A stretch of DNA of 64,000 nt, taken from assembly GCF_023369855.1 (NCBI RefSeq), contig NZ_JAMBPP010000003.1, forward strand, positions 186,001-250,000, given 5' to 3'. The DNA is from Actinotalea alkalitolerans. GTDB taxonomy: Bacteria; Actinomycetota; Actinomycetes; Actinomycetales; Cellulomonadaceae. Each line of letters begins with the position of its first letter. Position 1 is the first letter of the stretch. Both the position numbers and the translations under genes were made by a program. Below the pieces are notes generated by a model. That model was not told where the DNA came from. It saw only the letters and a program-made list of their open reading frames with translations, and made no database searches. Of the stretch, positions 48,335 to 57,133 are shown piece by piece.

Positions 48335-48350
48335 CCTACCGAGCGTGCCC

Positions 48351-50897
48351 TCACTCGTACGAGACGGCCTCGAGCACGTCCATCCGCGCCGCACGGATCG
48401 CCGGCCACACCGCGGCCACCCCTCCGACCAGCACCGCCAGACCCAGGAACACCCCGAGCTGGGTCCAGGGCACGACCAGCACCGACAGTCCCTCGTCGGC
48501 GAAGACGGTCGGCAGGGTCGAGGCCAGGCCGGCTCCCACGACGACTCCCAGGACGGTGCCGAAGACCGCCGTGAGCACCGACTCGATGGTGACCACCGAG
48601 GCGAGCTGGGTCCGGCCCAGGCCGACCGCGCGCAGCAGCCCGATCTCCCGGGTCCGTTCGGCGATCGACAGCGCGAGGGTGTTGACGATGCCGAGCACCG
48701 CGATGACGATCGACAGGCCCAGCAGCGCGTAGAGGATCACCAGGATCTGGTTGACCTGGTCGGCGATGCGGTCGGCGAACTGCTCGGCGTCCATCACCGA
48801 GACCACGACGTACGGTCGCGCTGCGGCGGTCAGGTCCTCCCGCAGCGTCTCGAGGTCGGTTCCCGGCGCGGCGACGACGAAGACCGAGTCGATCGCCGCG
48901 TCCGGTGCGGCCACGACCGCGGTGAAGACCTCGTCGGGCAGGATCAGCGGCACCCCGAGTGCCCGGGAGTCGACCACGACACCGATCGTCGCGGTGCGTC
49001 GCCCCTCGCTGCCGCGCAGGTCGACGGTGTCCCCGACGACCCAGCCGCGGCTCTCCGCCTCGGCCTTCTGCACGGCGAGCTCGCCCTGGGCCAGCCGGTC
49101 CAGCGAGCCGTCCACGACGTTGATCTCCAGCGAGGTCCCGAAGATCGCGGGGTCGACCCCCAGGGCCAGCACCTGGTCCTCGCCGACCAGGACCACCGAG
49201 AAGTGCAGCGCGTCCGCCCGCTGGACCCCGGGCAGGTCGGCGACCTCCTGGGCCAGGCCACCGGGGACCTGCCCGGTGGCCGACTGCAGGAGGTAGTCGG
49301 CCGTCGCCTCCTCGTCGACGATGCTGCGGGTCGAGGCCTCGGTCGAGGCCGCGAGCACCGACGCGGCACCGACCAGGGCCATCCCGATCATCAGGGCACC
49401 GGCGGTGCTCGCCGTCCGCTTCGGGTTGCGGGTGACGTTGCCGCGGGCGAGACCGCCCAGCGGACGCAGCAGGGCGACCGCCGGGGCGGCCAGCACCCCG
49501 AGCGCAGCGGGGACGACTGTCGGTGCGAGCAGGAGGACGCCCAGCACCACCGCGGCTGCACCGAGGCCCAGCACCGTCCCGCGCTCGTCCACCCTGTCCG
49601 CCACCGCCATGCCGACCGCTGCGAGCCCACCCGCCACGAGCACGCCGCCGAGCGCCGCCCGCAGGGTCGAGGCACGGTCGTGGACGACGACGTCGTCCCG
49701 CATCGCCTCGACGGGCGGCGTGAGCGCTGCCCGTCGAGAAGGCACCGCGGCCGCGACGAGGCTCACCACGGTCCCGGTGACCACCGAGACGAGCACCGTG
49801 TAGCCGTCCAGCGGGATGCGCCCGGACAGCTCCATGCCCATCTGGGCGAACACCACCCGTAGTGCCGCGACCAGACCCACGCCTGCGCCCACGCCCAGCA
49901 CCGAGCCCAGCACCCCCACGACCCCGGCCTGCACCAGGATCGAGGTGAAGACCTGGCGCGGCGAGGCACCGATCGCCCGGAGCATCGCGAACTCGCGCTG
50001 ACGCTGCCGGACGAGCATCTGGAAGGTGTTGCTGATGATGAAGGCGCCGACGAAGAGCGAGATGCCCGCGAAGACGAGCAGGAAGGTCGAGACGAAGCCG
50101 AGGGCCGACTGGATCTGCTCCTGGGTCTCGGCGCGCAGGGCCGCTCCGGTGGCGGCCTCGACCGAGGACCCGCCGGGCAGTGCCGCCGTCAGCCTCTCGA
50201 CGACCTCCGTCTCGTCGAGCCCCTCGGACGCGTACACCGCGATGGTGGCCACACGGCCGTCCGGGGCGTAGGCGGTGGTCGCGGTCGCGACGTCGAGGAA
50301 GACGATCGTGGCGCCGGCGACCGGGGCCCCGAAGGCCACCTCCCCGACGACCTCGACCTCCACGAGCGCCCCGGCCACCACGACGGTGGTGGTGTCGCCC
50401 AGGGCGAGCCCCGAGGCCCGCAGGCTCGCCGACTCGAGCGCGATCTCGGTGGGTCCCGACGGTGCGCGGCCCTGCACCACGATGGCCGCTGGTTCGTCCG
50501 GGTGCAGGCCGATCGCGAAGCTGGGTGCCCCGCCGCCCCCGGCGACGGCGGTGCCGTCCGCCCCGACGAGCACGGCGGGTCCGGTGAGGTCGGGGATCAC
50601 CGTCTCGACCCCGTCGACGTCGGCGACGTCCTGCACGAGGGACAACGGGATGCGGTTGCGGTCGCCGGCGACCTCGGCCCCCGGGCCCATCGGCGCGGCT
50701 CCGGCGGCGACCTCCGAGCCACGCAGGTACGCGTCACCCGTGAGCGAGGACTCGACGATGTCGCTGAACGTGCTCGACATCATCGAGCGCAGCGAGAAGG
50801 TGCCCGCGACGAAGGCGACGCCGAGCAGCACCGCCAGGACGGACAGCAGGAACCGGCCGAGGTGGCTGCGGATCCCCCGGAGCGCGACGCGGGTCAC
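48351..50897 (-). CDS. MacB/FtsX-family ABC transporter permease
   Basis: Large exporter or mechanotransmission permease, 848 aa, with two FtsX-like modules. It has an N-terminal helix (about 12-32), an extracellular MacB-type domain (about 40-250), a three-helix bundle (about 265-400), further helices around 430-520, a second extracellular domain (about 530-720) and a final three-helix bundle (about 735-845). ASPRQVFTSILVQAGVVG and GLGRTQLASVVTIESVLTAVFG are the coupling-helix regions. It overlaps the ATPase stop by 4 bp. Such systems export peptides or lipids or sense cell-envelope stress; the substrate is unknown. Confidence 0.88.
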   Translation of the reverse strand: MTRVALRGIRSHLGRFLLSVLAVLLGVAFVAGTFSLRSMMSSTFSDIVESSLTGDAYLRGSEVAAGAAPMGPGAEVAGDRNRIPLSLVQDVADVDGVETVIPDLTGPAVLVGADGTAVAGGGGAPSFAIGLHPDEPAAIVVQGRAPSGPTEIALESASLRASGLALGDTTTVVVAGALVEVEVVGEVAFGAPVAGATIVFLDVATATTAYAPDGRVATIAVYASEGLDETEVVERLTAALPGGSSVEAATGAALRAETQEQIQSALGFVSTFLLVFAGISLFVGAFIISNTFQMLVRQRQREFAMLRAIGASPRQVFTSILVQAGVVGVLGSVLGVGAGVGLVAALRVVFAQMGMELSGRIPLDGYTVLVSVVTGTVVSLVAAAVPSRRAALTPPVEAMRDDVVVHDRASTLRAALGGVLVAGGLAAVGMAVADRVDERGTVLGLGAAAVVLGVLLLAPTVVPAALGVLAAPAVALLRPLGGLARGNVTRNPKRTASTAGALMIGMALVGAASVLAASTEASTRSIVDEEATADYLLQSATGQVPGGLAQEVADLPGVQRADALHFSVVLVGEDQVLALGVDPAIFGTSLEINVVDGSLDRLAQGELAVQKAEAESRGWVVGDTVDLRGSEGRRTATIGVVVDSRALGVPLILPDEVFTAVVAAPDAAIDSVFVVAAPGTDLETLREDLTAAARPYVVVSVMDAEQFADRIADQVNQILVILYALLGLSIVIAVLGIVNTLALSIAERTREIGLLRAVGLGRTQLASVVTIESVLTAVFGTVLGVVVGAGLASTLPTVFADEGLSVLVVPWTQLGVFLGLAVLVGGVAAVWPAIRAARMDVLEAVSYE

Positions 50898-51700
50898 CGG
50901 CTGACCCGCCGACCGACCGCGACGGGCGGGGCGTCACGCTCGGCACGGCCCGCACCGAGGTCGCGCAGGGCGTCCAGGACGCTCTCGGAGGTCGGGTCGG
51001 CGAGCTCGGCGACCAGTCGGCCGTCGGCCAGGAACAGGACCCGGTGCGCGTACGAGGCGGCCGTCGGGTCGTGGGTCACCATGACCACCGACTGGCCGAG
51101 CTCGTCGACCGAGCGCCGCAGGAAGCCCAGCACCTCGCCTGACGAGCGTGAGTCGAGGTTCCCGGTCGGCTCGTCGGCGAAGACCACGGCGGGGCGCGAG
51201 GCGAGCGCGCGGGCGCAGGCGACCCGTTGCTGCTGCCCGCCCGAGAGCTCGCTGGGCCGGTGGTCGAGGCGGTCGCGCAGGCCCACCGCGTCGACGACGG
51301 TGTCGAACCAGTCCCGGTCGACCGGTCGCCGCGCGATGTCCAGCGGGAGGGTGATGTTCTCCTCGGCGGTGAGCGTGGGGATCAGGTTGAAGGCCTGGAA
51401 GACGAAGCCGAGGCGGGTGCGACGGAGTCGGGTCAGCTGGGACTGCTTCATCCGGCCGACGTCGTCGCCGTCGACGACGACGGTGCCCGAGGTCGGGGTG
51501 TCCAGGCCCGCCATGCAGTGCATCAGCGTGGACTTGCCGGAACCCGACGGGCCCATGATCGCGGTGAGGTCGCCGCGGCCGAAGTCGACGCTGATGCCGT
51601 CCAGGGCACGGACGGCCGTCTCCCCCTTCCCGTAGATCTTGACCAGGTCACGTGCGGAGGCGATGGGCCCCGCGGTGGGGTCGGCGGCCGTCTCAGGCAT
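50894..51700 (-). CDS. MacB/LolD-type ABC transporter ATP-binding protein
   Basis: ATPase partner of the downstream permease, 268 aa. Walker [11 protein letters not shown] (about 50-59), Q-loop VFQAFNLIPTLTAEENI, signature [15 protein letters not shown], Walker B VVFADEPTGNLD and H-loop VTHD. Start ATG at 51700 (MPETAADPT); an in-frame ATG at 51772 would run through the palindrome at 51721-51740 and is rejected. The short C-terminal extension is basic. Confidence 0.92.
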   Translation of the reverse strand: MPETAADPTAGPIASARDLVKIYGKGETAVRALDGISVDFGRGDLTAIMGPSGSGKSTLMHCMAGLDTPTSGTVVVDGDDVGRMKQSQLTRLRRTRLGFVFQAFNLIPTLTAEENITLPLDIARRPVDRDWFDTVVDAVGLRDRLDHRPSELSGGQQQRVACARALASRPAVVFADEPTGNLDSRSSGEVLGFLRRSVDELGQSVVMVTHDPTAASYAHRVLFLADGRLVAELADPTSESVLDALRDLGAGRAERDAPPVAVGRRVSR

Positions 51701-51720
51701 GGGTGTTCCGTTCTTCTCGT

Positions 51721-51740
51721 CGATGATGCGTCGATCATCG
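51721..51740. promoter_or_regulatory. palindrome just upstream of the MacB-type ABC operon
   Basis: CGATGAT-GCGTCG-ATCATCG, perfect 7-bp arms with a 6-bp centre, 21-40 bp upstream of the ATPase start. It is suitable as an operator for a dimeric repressor or response regulator. Confidence 0.5.
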
Positions 51741-51809
51741 TGGGTCGCCAGGGCGCCCGGGATCGGGGACAACCCTCATCACCCCCTGAGATTGTGCGCG
51801 CGAACCCCT

Positions 51810-51826
51810 GACCCCTGCCAGGGGTC
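51810..51826. repeat. palindrome in the divergent valS / ABC operon spacer
   Basis: GACCCCTG-C-CAGGGGTC, perfect 8-bp arms with a one-base centre, 42-58 bp upstream of the valS start. It could be an operator or, if transcribed, a leader hairpin. No T-box sequence is present before valS. Confidence 0.45.
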
Positions 51827-51867
51827 GGTGCAGGCGGACCTCCCACGGTCTGGGAGAATCGGCGACC

Positions 51868-54558
51868 ATGAGCGACCAGCGCCCCACCTCGACCCCTGAC
51901 CCGACCGCACCCACGGCGACGTCACGGGTACCGGACAAGGTCAGCCTGGACGGTCTCGAGGTGCGCTGGGACGCGGCCTGGAGCTCGGCCGGCACCTACG
52001 ACTTCGACCGGACGGCGACCCGCGACCAGGTCTACTCGATCGACACGCCTCCCCCCACGGTCTCCGGTTCGCTGCACGTGGGTCACGTCTTCTCGTACAC
52101 GCACACCGATGTGGTCGCGCGGTTCTGGCGCATGCGTGGCCGCGAGGTGTTCTACCCGATGGGTTGGGACGACAACGGTCTGCCGACCGAGCGCAGGGTG
52201 CAGAACTACTACGGGGTGCGGTGCGAGCCGTCGCTCCCCTACACCCCGGACCTCGAGCCACCGCACGAGGGTGGTGACGGCAAGAGCGTCCGGGCTGCCG
52301 ACCAGCTCCCGGTCTCGCGGCGCAACTTCATCGAGCTGTGCGAGCGGCTCACAGTCGAGGACGAGCGTCAGTTCGAGGCGCTCTGGCGGCGCCTGGGGCT
52401 GTCGGTCGACTGGCGGCACCACTACCAGACCGTCGGTGTGGCCTCGAGGGTCGTGGCGCAGAAGGCCTTCCTGCGCAACCTCGCCCGGGGAGAGGCCTAC
52501 CAGGCCCAGGCCCCGGGCCTGTGGGACGTGACCTTCCAGACCGCGGTCGCCCAGGCCGAGCTCGAGGCCCGTGAGTACCCGGGTCACTTCCACCGGGTCG
52601 CGTTCCACGGGGCCCAGGGTCCGGTCCACGTCGAGACCACCCGCCCCGAGCTGATCCCCGCGGTCGTGGCGCTGATCGCCCACCCCGACGACGAGCGCTA
52701 CCAGCACCTGTTCGGCACCACCGTCCGCGCGCCGCTCTTCGACATCGAGGTGCCCGTCCTGGCGCACCCCGCCGCCGAGCCCGACAAGGGCGCGGGCATC
52801 GCGATGTGCTGCACCTTCGGCGACCTCACGGACGTGCAGTGGTGGCGCGAGCTCCAGCTGTCGACGCACCCTGTGATCAGCCGGGACGGCCGCATCCTGC
52901 GCGAGACGCCCGAGTGGATCGCCTCCGAGACGGGTCGGCACCTGTTCGAGGAGCTGGCCGGCAAGACGACCTTCTCGGCCCGCTCCGCCGTCGTGGACGC
53001 GTTGCGGGCCTCGGGCGACCTCGACGGCGAGCCGACCCCCACGCAGCGGATGGCCAACTTCTACGAGAAGGGCGACAAGCCCCTCGAGATCGTCACCTCC
53101 CGCCAGTGGTACATCCGCAACGGCGGACGGGCGGACGGTCGCGGCGAGGGGCTGCGCGAGGAGCTGCTCGCCCGGGGTGAGGAGCTCGCGTTCCACCCCG
53201 ACTTCATGCGGGTGCGCTACGAGAACTGGGTCGGCGGCCTCAACGGTGACTGGCTGATCTCCCGCCAGCGGTTCTTCGGGGTGGCGATCCCGCTCTGGTA
53301 CCGGGTCGACGCCCAGGGTGAGGTGGACCACTCCAGCCCGTTGGTGCCCGACGAGGCGACCCTCCCGGTCGACCCGACGAGCGACGTGCCGGAGGGGTTC
53401 ACCCCGGACCAGCGCGGTGTGCCCGGGGGCTTCGTCGGCGAGGCCGACGTGATGGACACGTGGGCCACGTCCTCGTTGTCGCCGCAGATCGCCGGTGGGT
53501 GGGAGTCCGACCCGGACCTGTTCGAGCGGGTCTTCCCGATGGACCTGCGACCCCAGGGCCAGGACATCATCCGGACCTGGCTCTTCTCGACCGTGGTCCG
53601 CTCGCACCTCGAGCACGGCTCGCTGCCCTGGAAGCACGCAGCGATCTCGGGCTGGATCCTGGACCCGGACCGCAAGAAGATGAGCAAGTCCAAGGGCAAC
53701 GTGGTCACCCCCATGGGTCTGCTCGAGGAGCACGGCTCGGACGCGGTGCGCTACTGGGCGGCCTCCGCACGCCTGGGCACCGACGCGGCCTTCGAGGTCG
53801 GGCAGATGAAGATCGGCCGCAGACTGGCGATCAAGGTGCTCAACGCGAGCAAGTTCGCGCTCGGCTTCGGGGCGGCCGAGGCGGGCGACCCGGACCCCTC
53901 TCAGGTCACCGAGCCGCTGGACCGCGCGATGCTCGCAGGGCTGGCCGACGTCACCGACAAGGCCACCGCCGCCCTCGAGGCGTACGACCACACCCGCGCC
54001 CTGGAGGTCACCGAGACGTTCTTCTGGACCTTCTGCGACGACTACCTGGAGCTGGTCAAGGACCGCGCCTACGGCGCACAGGACGCCGCCGGCGCACCGT
54101 CGGCCGGGACCGTCTCGGCGCGTGCGGCCCTCGCCCTCGCGCTCGACTCCCTGCTGCGGCTGCTCGCCCCGGTGCTCCCGTTCGCGACCGAGGAGGTGTG
54201 GTCCTGGTGGCGCACAGGCTCGGTGCACCGCGCACCGTGGCCGCTGGCCGCCCCGCTGCGCGCGGCAGCGGGCGACGCCGATCCGTCGACCCTGCTCGCG
54301 GCGGGCCGGGCTCTGGCCGCGCTGCGGAAGGTCAAGTCGGAGGCCAAGGTCTCGATGCGGACGCAGATCGCCCGGGCCGAGCTCGCCGTCCCGGCGTCCC
54401 ACCTGGACCTGGTGCGCGCCGCGCTCGAGGACGTCAGGGCCGCCGGGCGTGCGCTCGACCTGTCCGTGGTGGGGGAGGAGATCGAGGTCGCCGTCGTGCG
54501 TGACGCGGAGCTGGTGCCCGCCGAGCCACGCGTCGACGGACCATCGTCCCGTGCATAG
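51868..54558 (+). CDS. valS: valyl-tRNA synthetase
   Basis: Class I synthetase charging tRNA-Val, 896 aa. HIGH motif SLHVGH (about 68-73), the editing domain (about 210-400), KMSKS in DRKKMSKSKGNVV (about 606-618) and a C-terminal anticodon-binding domain. The N-terminal GWDDNGLPTERRVQNYYGV is typical of the ValRS form found in Micrococcales and bifidobacteria. Unlike many bacteria it is not next to folC. GAGAAT nine to fourteen bases before the ATG may be a -10 box for a very short or absent leader. Confidence 0.96.
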   Translation: MSDQRPTSTPDPTAPTATSRVPDKVSLDGLEVRWDAAWSSAGTYDFDRTATRDQVYSIDTPPPTVSGSLHVGHVFSYTHTDVVARFWRMRGREVFYPMGWDDNGLPTERRVQNYYGVRCEPSLPYTPDLEPPHEGGDGKSVRAADQLPVSRRNFIELCERLTVEDERQFEALWRRLGLSVDWRHHYQTVGVASRVVAQKAFLRNLARGEAYQAQAPGLWDVTFQTAVAQAELEAREYPGHFHRVAFHGAQGPVHVETTRPELIPAVVALIAHPDDERYQHLFGTTVRAPLFDIEVPVLAHPAAEPDKGAGIAMCCTFGDLTDVQWWRELQLSTHPVISRDGRILRETPEWIASETGRHLFEELAGKTTFSARSAVVDALRASGDLDGEPTPTQRMANFYEKGDKPLEIVTSRQWYIRNGGRADGRGEGLREELLARGEELAFHPDFMRVRYENWVGGLNGDWLISRQRFFGVAIPLWYRVDAQGEVDHSSPLVPDEATLPVDPTSDVPEGFTPDQRGVPGGFVGEADVMDTWATSSLSPQIAGGWESDPDLFERVFPMDLRPQGQDIIRTWLFSTVVRSHLEHGSLPWKHAAISGWILDPDRKKMSKSKGNVVTPMGLLEEHGSDAVRYWAASARLGTDAAFEVGQMKIGRRLAIKVLNASKFALGFGAAEAGDPDPSQVTEPLDRAMLAGLADVTDKATAALEAYDHTRALEVTETFFWTFCDDYLELVKDRAYGAQDAAGAPSAGTVSARAALALALDSLLRLLAPVLPFATEEVWSWWRTGSVHRAPWPLAAPLRAAAGDADPSTLLAAGRALAALRKVKSEAKVSMRTQIARAELAVPASHLDLVRAALEDVRAAGRALDLSVVGEEIEVAVVRDAELVPAEPRVDGPSSRA

Positions 54559-54573
54559 GTAGTAGATTGAGTG

Positions 54574-54579
54574 TATATT
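54574..54579 (+). promoter_or_regulatory. putative -10 box of the amino-acid importer operon
   Basis: TATATT in a locally AT-rich stretch between the valS stop (54558) and the binding-protein start (54617). The spacing would give a leader of about 30 bases. The -35 would lie inside the valS end and is weak. Confidence 0.4.
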
Positions 54580-54616
54580 CTTGCGGTCCACTCGATCGCG
54601 AGAAAGCTGCCCTGCC

Positions 54617-55414
54617 ATGCGTGCACCCCTGTCCCGACCGACCCTCGCACTGCTGGTGGCCGCCGGCCTCGGTGCGGCCCTGACCGGCTGCGCGTCGACC
54701 CCGACCACCGAGGCCTCCGCGGACGGCGCACCTGACCTGGTGACCGACGGCGCTCTGACCGTGTGCACCAACACCCCCTACGAGCCCTTCGAGTACGAGG
54801 AGGCCGGCCAGGTGGTCGGCCTGGACATCGACCTCATGCAGGAGGTCGCCGACGACCTCGGGGTCGAGGTGACCGTCGTGGTCACCGCCTTCGAGGGGAT
54901 CCAGTCGGGAGCAGACCTCGACGTCGGCAAGTGCGACGTCGTCGCCTCCGCAGTCACCATCACCGACGAGCGCGCCGCCAAGTTCGACTTCTCGCAGCCC
55001 TACTTCGACGCCGACCAGGGGCTCCTGGTACCCGCAGGATCCGGCATCGACTCCCTCGAGGAGCTCGACGGGGTCGACGTGGGGGTGCAGCAGGCCACCA
55101 CGGGCGAGGACTGGGCGGTCGAGAACGACCTCGCGGCCGTGCAGTTCGAGGAGCTCGGCCTGCAGGTCCAGGCGCTGCGGACCGGCCAGGTCGGCGCCGT
55201 GCTCAACGACATCGCCGTGCTCGGGGCCTTCGTGGACGACTCGACGGAGATCGGCACCGTCTTCCCCACGGGTGAGCAGTACGGGTTCGGCGTCCGCAAG
55301 GGCAACGTCGCGCTGCTCGCCGCGATCGACGCCACGCTCGAGCGGATCGCCGAGGACGGCACCTACGAGGCCCTCTACACCGCGCGGGTCGGGACCGCGC
55401 CGGCCGACTCCTGA
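54617..55414 (+). CDS. polar amino-acid ABC transporter substrate-binding lipoprotein
   Basis: Family 3 extracellular receptor, 265 aa. Signal sequence with lipobox LTGC (Cys25). LTVCTNTPYEPFEYEEAGQVVGLDIDLMQEVADDLG (about 53-88) and DERAAKFDFSQPYFDADQGLLV (about 116-137) are the ligand-binding signatures. Likely ligands are glutamine, glutamate, arginine or a related polar amino acid. The ATG at 54617 gives the compact signal peptide. First gene of a three-gene operon. Confidence 0.92.
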   Translation: MRAPLSRPTLALLVAAGLGAALTGCASTPTTEASADGAPDLVTDGALTVCTNTPYEPFEYEEAGQVVGLDIDLMQEVADDLGVEVTVVVTAFEGIQSGADLDVGKCDVVASAVTITDERAAKFDFSQPYFDADQGLLVPAGSGIDSLEELDGVDVGVQQATTGEDWAVENDLAAVQFEELGLQVQALRTGQVGAVLNDIAVLGAFVDDSTEIGTVFPTGEQYGFGVRKGNVALLAAIDATLERIAEDGTYEALYTARVGTAPADS

Positions 55415-55416
55415 CC

Positions 55417-56253
55417 ATGGCGGCCACCCTGTCCCCTCCCCCGGTGCGGCCGGTCGCACGGCCCCGGATGAGTCCTCGTCGGCGGGCCCGCACCGCGCGC
55501 GGCATCCAGTACGCGCTGCTGCTGGTGGCCGCGGCCGTCGTGGTCGCGGTGACCGACTGGCGCCAGGTCGGGGTCTCGTTCTTCAACCCGACCGTCGCCG
55601 TCGAGATGCTGCCGACCCTCGGTCGCGCGCTGACCAACACCCTGGTGTACACCGCAGCGGCGTTCGCGGTCGGGCTCAGCCTGGGGCTCCTGCTGGCGCT
55701 GATGAAGCTCTCCTCGGTGCGGCCCTACCGCTGGATCGCGACTCTCTACATCGAGTTCTTCCGGGGGATCCCGGCACTGCTCGTCGTGGTCGCGTTCGGC
55801 TACGCCGTGCCGGTCGCCCTGGGCGTCTCGATCGGTTCGCTGACCGCCAAGGCCGCCCTGGCCCTGGGCATGGTCTCGGCCGCCTACATCGCCGAGACGC
55901 TGCGGGCCGGCATCCAGGCCGTCCCCCGCGGACAGGTCGAGGCCGCCCGGTCCCTGGGGATGTCGCACGGTCGGACGATGGTCACCATCGTGATCCCGCA
56001 GGCGTTCCGGATCGTGCTCCCACCGATGACCAACGAGCTCATCCTGCTCACCAAGGACACCTCCCTGATCTTCCTGCTCGGCCTGACCCCGGCGCAGTAC
56101 GACCTCACCAAGCTGGGGCGTGACTTCCTGAGCAGCGCGACCGGCGGGCTGACCGCGCTGTTCGTGATCGGCGCCTGCTACCTGTGCATCACCATCCCCC
56201 TCGGTCTCCTGGCCCGCCGGCTCGAGGCCACGACCGGACGAGGCACCCGCTGA
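55417..56253 (+). CDS. polar amino-acid ABC transporter permease (HisM/GlnP type)
   Basis: Permease of 278 aa, five or six helices. The family N-terminal [31 protein letters not shown] (about 69-99), [13 protein letters not shown] (about 111-123) and the EAA loop [29 protein letters not shown] (about 174-202) are present. Two bases separate it from the binding-protein stop; its own stop overlaps the ATPase start (TGATG). Confidence 0.93.
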   Translation: MAATLSPPPVRPVARPRMSPRRRARTARGIQYALLLVAAAVVVAVTDWRQVGVSFFNPTVAVEMLPTLGRALTNTLVYTAAAFAVGLSLGLLLALMKLSSVRPYRWIATLYIEFFRGIPALLVVVAFGYAVPVALGVSIGSLTAKAALALGMVSAAYIAETLRAGIQAVPRGQVEAARSLGMSHGRTMVTIVIPQAFRIVLPPMTNELILLTKDTSLIFLLGLTPAQYDLTKLGRDFLSSATGGLTALFVIGACYLCITIPLGLLARRLEATTGRGTR

Positions 56254-57062
56254 TGGCCCTGCCGCCCACCACCCCCCCGACCCCTCCCGCGGCAGGTCCC
56301 GTCGTCACGATCAGCGGGCTCCACAAGTCCTTCGGCGACCGCGAGGTGCTGCGCGGGATCGACCTCGAGGTCGGCTCGGGTGAGGTCGTGTGCGTGATCG
56401 GCCCCTCGGGCTCGGGGAAGTCGACGCTGCTGCGCTGCGTCAACCTCCTCGAGCAGCCGACCGCGGGGACGGTCACGGTGCTCGGCACCGAGGTCACCGA
56501 CCCTGACGTGGACATCGACCAGGTCCGGTCGCGGGTGGGCATGGTCTTCCAGCAGTTCAACCTCTTCGCCCACCAGAGCGTGCTGCAGAACTGCACCCTG
56601 GCCCAGCGGAAGGTGCTCGGGCGGTCCCGGGCCCAGGCCGAGGCCGTGGCCATGAAGAACCTCGAGCACGTGGGCCTGGCCGACCGTGCGCAGTCGATGC
56701 CCTCACAGCTCTCGGGAGGCCAGCAGCAACGCGTCGCGATCGCCCGCGCCCTGAGCATGGACCCCGAGCTGATGCTCTTCGACGAGCCGACGTCCGCCCT
56801 GGACCCCGAGCTCGTCGGTGAGGTGCTCGCCGTCATGCGCGACCTGGCCCAGGAGGGCATGACCATGCTCGTGGTCACCCACGAGATGGCCTTCGCGCGC
56901 GAGGTGGGAGACCGCGTCGTCTTCATGGATGACGGGAGCGTGGTCGAGACCGGACCTGCCGACCAGGTGATCGGTGCACCCGCCGAGGAGCGGACGCAGG
57001 CCTTCCTGCGGCGCGTCCTGGACCCCACCCACCTGCAGGTCGGCGGCCCGAACGGGACCTGA
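56253..57062 (+). CDS. polar amino-acid ABC transporter ATP-binding protein (GlnQ/HisP type)
   Basis: ATPase, 269 aa. Walker [14 protein letters not shown] (about 49-61), Q-loop [16 protein letters not shown], signature [15 protein letters not shown], Walker [21 protein letters not shown] and H-loop [12 protein letters not shown], all in the GlnQ style. The start at 56253 overlaps the permease stop; a Pro-rich N-terminus of about 20 residues precedes the ABC domain. Confidence 0.94.
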   Translation: MALPPTTPPTPPAAGPVVTISGLHKSFGDREVLRGIDLEVGSGEVVCVIGPSGSGKSTLLRCVNLLEQPTAGTVTVLGTEVTDPDVDIDQVRSRVGMVFQQFNLFAHQSVLQNCTLAQRKVLGRSRAQAEAVAMKNLEHVGLADRAQSMPSQLSGGQQQRVAIARALSMDPELMLFDEPTSALDPELVGEVLAVMRDLAQEGMTMLVVTHEMAFAREVGDRVVFMDDGSVVETGPADQVIGAPAEERTQAFLRRVLDPTHLQVGGPNGT

Positions 57063-57133
57063 CCCGGGACCCCTCGCGATATCGTCGCAGCGCGGACACC
57101 ACATCGGGTGCCGCACCTGATGCGGAGAACCCA

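Noticed and set aside
51781-51867. T-box upstream of valS
   Set aside because: No TGGNACCGCG-type sequence and too little room; only a short palindrome is present.
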